8,050 nucleotides of DNA. It comes from an uncultured beta proteobacterium (GTDB lineage: Bacteria > Pseudomonadota > Gammaproteobacteria > Burkholderiales > Burkholderiaceae). Made by a program: the position numbers and the translations under genes. The notes under the pieces were generated by a model. It was not told where the DNA came from. It worked only from the letters and a program-made list of their open reading frames with translations, and searched no databases. This document shows positions 5,026 through 8,050 of this stretch, one piece after another (the stretch's first letter is position 1; the number at the start of each line of letters is the position of its first letter). The stretch covers positions 1 through 8,050 of the forward strand of contig CAJAFJ010000401.1 of the NCBI GenBank assembly GCA_903938955.1, read 5' to 3'.

Positions 5026-7980
5026 TCAGATCAGCGCTTGCTGTAGCGCAGCACTGGCCAGCGGTCGCAGGCGAGCGTAACCCAGCAATTCGGCCAGCCG
5101 TGCGCCTTTGCCTTGCCATTCATAGACCACGTTTTCGGCCAGCAGCACGTAATGCCAGGGCACGCCGCCACGCTGCTCTGTGCTCAAGCTGTTGATACGC
5201 TCACACCATGCCAGCGCGGCTTTCAGCTTGCGCTGCACGTTGGGATGAATGGTTTGCTGTTGAGCCTTGGTTTCCACCAGATACACCGCGTCTTCCGTCC
5301 GCACCAAAAAATCGGGCGAATAAAACGCGGGCAGTCCGTCGTCTTTGACGTAGCGCAGCCGGGCAAAGGTGTGGCGGTTTTCGCTGATCTTGCAAAACGC
5401 CTGCACCTGCGTGTCCGCTTGCGCCCAGTGAATGAAGGCGTGCTCCAGCCCACCGTTGCGTGCCGGCCAGGCCAGCCGGGTGTAGATGCACTTGGCGACC
5501 GCCACCGAATGGCTCTCACGCATCATCAGGCGCGGCACTTCACTCAATCGGCGCAAATGCACCTCGGTTTGCCCGGTGATGTGCTTTTGTTCCGACTCCA
5601 GTAGCGCCACCGCAAACACCTTGGTGAGGTGGTCCACTACCGGTTGCAGCAGCAACACGCGCCAGTTTTCTCTTTCCTGCGGGTTGAAGGCGGAGTCAAA
5701 CAACTGCGTCCAGATGTAGTCGTCCAGCCAACCAGTCAACTCGGCCGTGTTTACCTGCAAATATGGCTTGGCCAGATGTGTGGCGATTTTGTTGCCTTTG
5801 GGCATCGGCTCGCTCAGCGCTTGGCTGATGCGCCGCGTCAGCCGGCTCAAATATTCGTTGTAGCCACCCACGTTCATCACCGCGCCGTCCACCCGGTAGT
5901 CGCCAAACAGCGTGGCGCTTTGCAGGTCTTGCGAGATGAACGTGTCGCCCTTGCCCAGCAGTCCGGTGAGTTGTGCCACTGTCATGGCGGTGAACGCGGG
6001 CAGGGCGGTCAGGTCCAGCGCCGTGTGGTCGCGCACCTCGTCGGCCTCTTGCAGGATGAACGGAATGCCAAAGTCAAACGCCTCAAAACCCTCGCGCAAC
6101 TCGGCGGCGATCACGTCGCCGGTGGCGCTGGTGTCATCCATGTCGTCACCCGTGGTGCCCGCCAGCCCTTCCTGAATCAGCTCGTCGTAGAACGACTGAA
6201 AGGCGGGGTGTTCCACGATGGACAGCACATCCAGCAAGCTGCCCGGCTCTTGCCCTGCGTTGATGCGCTCGCGGTTTTCACGTTTCAAGTCCAAGTATTC
6301 GTCATCGCGCCACATCAACCGCAGGCCGCGGCCAATGGTTTGCTCCAGCAAAATTTGCGCTTGTGACGAGCGTAGCGGCACGATCACGCAGATGTTGTTC
6401 ACATCAAAACCCTCGCGCAGCATCAGCACGCTGACGATCACGCGTGGCGTGGCATGGTGGTCAACACTGAACAGGCGCTGACGCACCGGCACCCAGTCTT
6501 TTTCGCCCAGTTCGGCTTTTTTGCCGGAGTCAATCAGCATCACCTCGTCTTCATTCAAGCCTTCCTGATCCTGCAAAAAGACGGCCACCAGCGGTGAAAC
6601 GGTCGTGTCCTCGCACACCACCAACATCTTGGGGTGGCGCGTTGGGTCGATCCGGGTAAAGTCAGTTTCCAGCTTGCGCAGCTTCTTCAACCCGGCGCGC
6701 AACATCACGCGCTGGCCTTCGCTCAAGGTCGGGTTGCCCTGGTCATCGCGCTCGGCCTTGAACTCCAGCGGCAGTGCGCCAATCTCTTTGCGCCGGTCCA
6801 GCACGATGGACTTCACCAGCCCCTGCTTCATCGCCATCTTCAAATCGAAATCCGTGATGATGTGCGGAAAATACACCTTGCGTTTGGTCTTGCCCGCGCC
6901 GACATCGTTGTACGGTGTGGCCGAAAAATCGACCTGCACAAAGCGCCGTCCTTTGGTGGCGGCAATTTTAGATAGGCTCTTTTGCCACTCCACCTCGGTG
7001 CTTTCACCTTCGCGTTTGAACTCGTGAATGTGGTGCGCCTCGTCGTTGAACACCATCAACTCGGGCAGATTTGCCAGAAACTCCAGCACATTGCCGCGTG
7101 CGTAACGCCGGTCCAGCACGTCCAGGCTGTTGCCGGTGGCGCGACCGGGCATCAGGGGCAGCACGGCGCTGATGACGTTTTGGGGCGCCAGCGGCGCGCC
7201 CAGCGCTTGCACGTCTTCCACATCCTCCACGCTGTCGCTGTCATTGAGCAGGTGCCAGTTGGTGATGGCAATCATGCCGTTGCCAGTGGCTTTCAGGCCG
7301 ATCTCAAGCTTGCTGCAGACGTTGCCGCGCACAAAGGCGAACACCGCATCGCGGTGGGCATCGGGCATGAACAGGTCGGCAAACTGCGCGATATCTGACT
7401 TGGCGAAGTTCCGAGAACCGTTGCCGTTTTCAATCAGCTTGCCGCAAAACGCGTCCAGTAGCCGCTCATAAACAATCAGGCCCGGCGCCACCACCATAAA
7501 CTGGCGGGTAAAACGGGCGTCGTCAATGCCTTCTGCTAGCGCTGCTGTTTTGTTGAGCAGTTGCCAGATCATCAGCGCTTGCAGCACCCAGGTTTTGCCG
7601 GTGCCAGTGGCCATCTTGAAGCAGTATTTGGGGTGCGCGTGCTTCGGGCTTGTCACCTCATTCAGACGCGTGCCGGTCAGCAGCGCGTCGGGCGCACAAG
7701 CCTTATAGAGGTCGAGCAGCGACCAATGCTCATGGTCTTTGCCCAGCACCTCGTGCGCCACGATGGCGTTCAGAATCGCCTGCTTCTGCCCAGCATGAAA
7801 GTTCAGCCCGCTGCGCGCCAGCACCATGTCTTCGCCAAACCACCACAGCAGCAGCTCGGCAGTTGTGGGCGTGACCAGCTCCAGAATGTCAGCGGCACCG
7901 GACTCCAAGCCCAGGCACAGCTGGTTTGTTTTGGCGGTCAGGCCGAGGGAGAGGGCGAGTTGGTTTTCTTTTTGAGGCAT
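5026..7980 (-). CDS. Type III restriction Res-like SF2 helicase with C-terminal PD-(D/E)XK nuclease
   Basis: The 984-residue protein has the SF2 helicase motifs in order: Walker A ATGTGKT (124-130), DEAH box NDEAHH (312-317), SAT motif FSATPYND (352-359), motif V LREGFD (521-526) and motif VI QTIGRGLR (547-554). Near the C-terminus GLEHAF (844-849) and SPDFLVR (888-894), followed by VYLVETKAQ (899-907), form a PD-(D/E)XK nuclease site with Asp890, Glu903 and Lys905. This layout matches type III restriction Res subunits, which translocate along DNA with ATP and cut with a partner Mod methyltransferase. All key residues look intact. The ATG has AGGGA eight bases upstream, and an in-frame TAA closes the frame further up. 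No Mod gene adjoins within the window. It may be a solitary defence helicase-nuclease rather than part of a classical system. Confidence 0.9.
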   Translation of the reverse strand: MPQKENQLALSLGLTAKTNQLCLGLESGAADILELVTPTTAELLLWWFGEDMVLARSGLNFHAGQKQAILNAIVAHEVLGKDHEHWSLLDLYKACAPDALLTGTRLNEVTSPKHAHPKYCFKMATGTGKTWVLQALMIWQLLNKTAALAEGIDDARFTRQFMVVAPGLIVYERLLDAFCGKLIENGNGSRNFAKSDIAQFADLFMPDAHRDAVFAFVRGNVCSKLEIGLKATGNGMIAITNWHLLNDSDSVEDVEDVQALGAPLAPQNVISAVLPLMPGRATGNSLDVLDRRYARGNVLEFLANLPELMVFNDEAHHIHEFKREGESTEVEWQKSLSKIAATKGRRFVQVDFSATPYNDVGAGKTKRKVYFPHIITDFDLKMAMKQGLVKSIVLDRRKEIGALPLEFKAERDDQGNPTLSEGQRVMLRAGLKKLRKLETDFTRIDPTRHPKMLVVCEDTTVSPLVAVFLQDQEGLNEDEVMLIDSGKKAELGEKDWVPVRQRLFSVDHHATPRVIVSVLMLREGFDVNNICVIVPLRSSQAQILLEQTIGRGLRLMWRDDEYLDLKRENRERINAGQEPGSLLDVLSIVEHPAFQSFYDELIQEGLAGTTGDDMDDTSATGDVIAAELREGFEAFDFGIPFILQEADEVRDHTALDLTALPAFTAMTVAQLTGLLGKGDTFISQDLQSATLFGDYRVDGAVMNVGGYNEYLSRLTRRISQALSEPMPKGNKIATHLAKPYLQVNTAELTGWLDDYIWTQLFDSAFNPQERENWRVLLLQPVVDHLTKVFAVALLESEQKHITGQTEVHLRRLSEVPRLMMRESHSVAVAKCIYTRLAWPARNGGLEHAFIHWAQADTQVQAFCKISENRHTFARLRYVKDDGLPAFYSPDFLVRTEDAVYLVETKAQQQTIHPNVQRKLKAALAWCERINSLSTEQRGGVPWHYVLLAENVVYEWQGKGARLAELLGYARLRPLASAALQQALI

Positions 7981-8006
7981 GTTGTTGTCCCTGAAATCGT
8001 GTTTGC

Positions 8007-8026
8007 ATAAACAAATTGTTTATAAT
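8007..8026. promoter_or_regulatory. Perfect 17-bp palindrome overlapping a consensus -10 box
   Basis: ATAAACAA (8007-8014), one central A, and TTGTTTAT (8016-8023) form a perfect inverted repeat 27 bases upstream of the Res-like start. It overlaps a plus-strand TATAAT (8021-8026). The arrangement suggests a repressor operator on a promoter reading rightward out of the window, possibly also acting on the Res-like gene. No good -35 was recognised. The palindrome has no long GC stem or T-tract, so it does not look like a terminator. Confidence 0.5.
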
Positions 8027-8031
8027 TTGCC

Positions 8032-8050
8032 GTGATTGAAAACTTTGCCA
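8032..8050 (+). CDS. Possible start of a divergent gene running off the right edge
   Basis: From GTG at 8032 the only plus-strand frame still open at the edge reads V/M-I-E-N-F-A. The M-I-x-x-F opening is reminiscent of HigB/RelE-family toxins, and a palindromic promoter lies just upstream, but six residues prove nothing. The GTG sits only 5 bases after the -10 box, so the transcript would be leaderless or the true start lies further right. Confidence 0.15.

Noticed and set aside
4217..5119. 300-codon minus-strand open frame opposite the TauE gene
   Set aside because: The product is a low-complexity His/Gln/Arg-rich string, while the opposite strand has a clear membrane protein with family motifs.
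5629..6366. 245-codon plus-strand open frame inside the Res-like gene
   Set aside because: It is the antisense reading of an intact helicase gene and is Val/Gln/His-rich with no recognisable motif.
8007..8026. Palindrome as a Rho-independent terminator
   Set aside because: The stem is AT-rich with a one-base loop centre and no following T-run, and it overlaps a -10 box, so an operator is more likely.

Overview
The window looks like a piece of a betaproteobacterial chromosome, most likely order Burkholderiales and Comamonadaceae-like. This is judged from moderately high GC, the codon style, and a core block of a MoxR ATPase, a diheme cytochrome c and a DUF1841 protein. No taxonomic search was possible. 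Eight complete genes are supported, plus one gene cut by the left edge and a very doubtful gene start at the right edge. No rRNA, tRNA, insertion sequence or CRISPR array was seen.

Layout from left to right. Positions 1-1337 (minus strand) hold three genes read in the order vapB, vapC and an AbiC-like putative phage abortive-infection membrane protein. They are chained by two 4-base stop/start overlaps (ATGA, then GTGA). The abi-like gene starts with GTG and runs off the left edge. An inverted repeat just upstream of vapB is a plausible autoregulatory operator. Upstream, still on the minus strand, come a RimJ/RimL-like GNAT acetyltransferase and a MoxR-type AAA+ ATPase. Across a 104-bp AT-rich divergent promoter region lies a secreted diheme cytochrome c on the plus strand. 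It converges on a DUF1841 gene with a 4-bp gap. A 170-bp intergenic region then separates DUF1841 from a divergent TauE/SafE-family membrane permease, which converges on a 984-residue minus-strand protein with SF2 helicase motifs and a C-terminal PD-(D/E)XK nuclease motif. That protein is like the Res subunit of type III restriction systems. The right edge carries a perfect 17-bp palindrome overlapping a consensus -10 box.

Housekeeping or respiratory genes (MoxR, cytochrome c, DUF1841, TauE) are therefore flanked on both sides by anti-phage-type genes. The best candidate for something undescribed is the vapB-vapC-abi chain, which could work as a three-part toxin-antitoxin/abortive-infection module. 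The second is a Res-like helicase-nuclease with no methyltransferase gene visible beside it.
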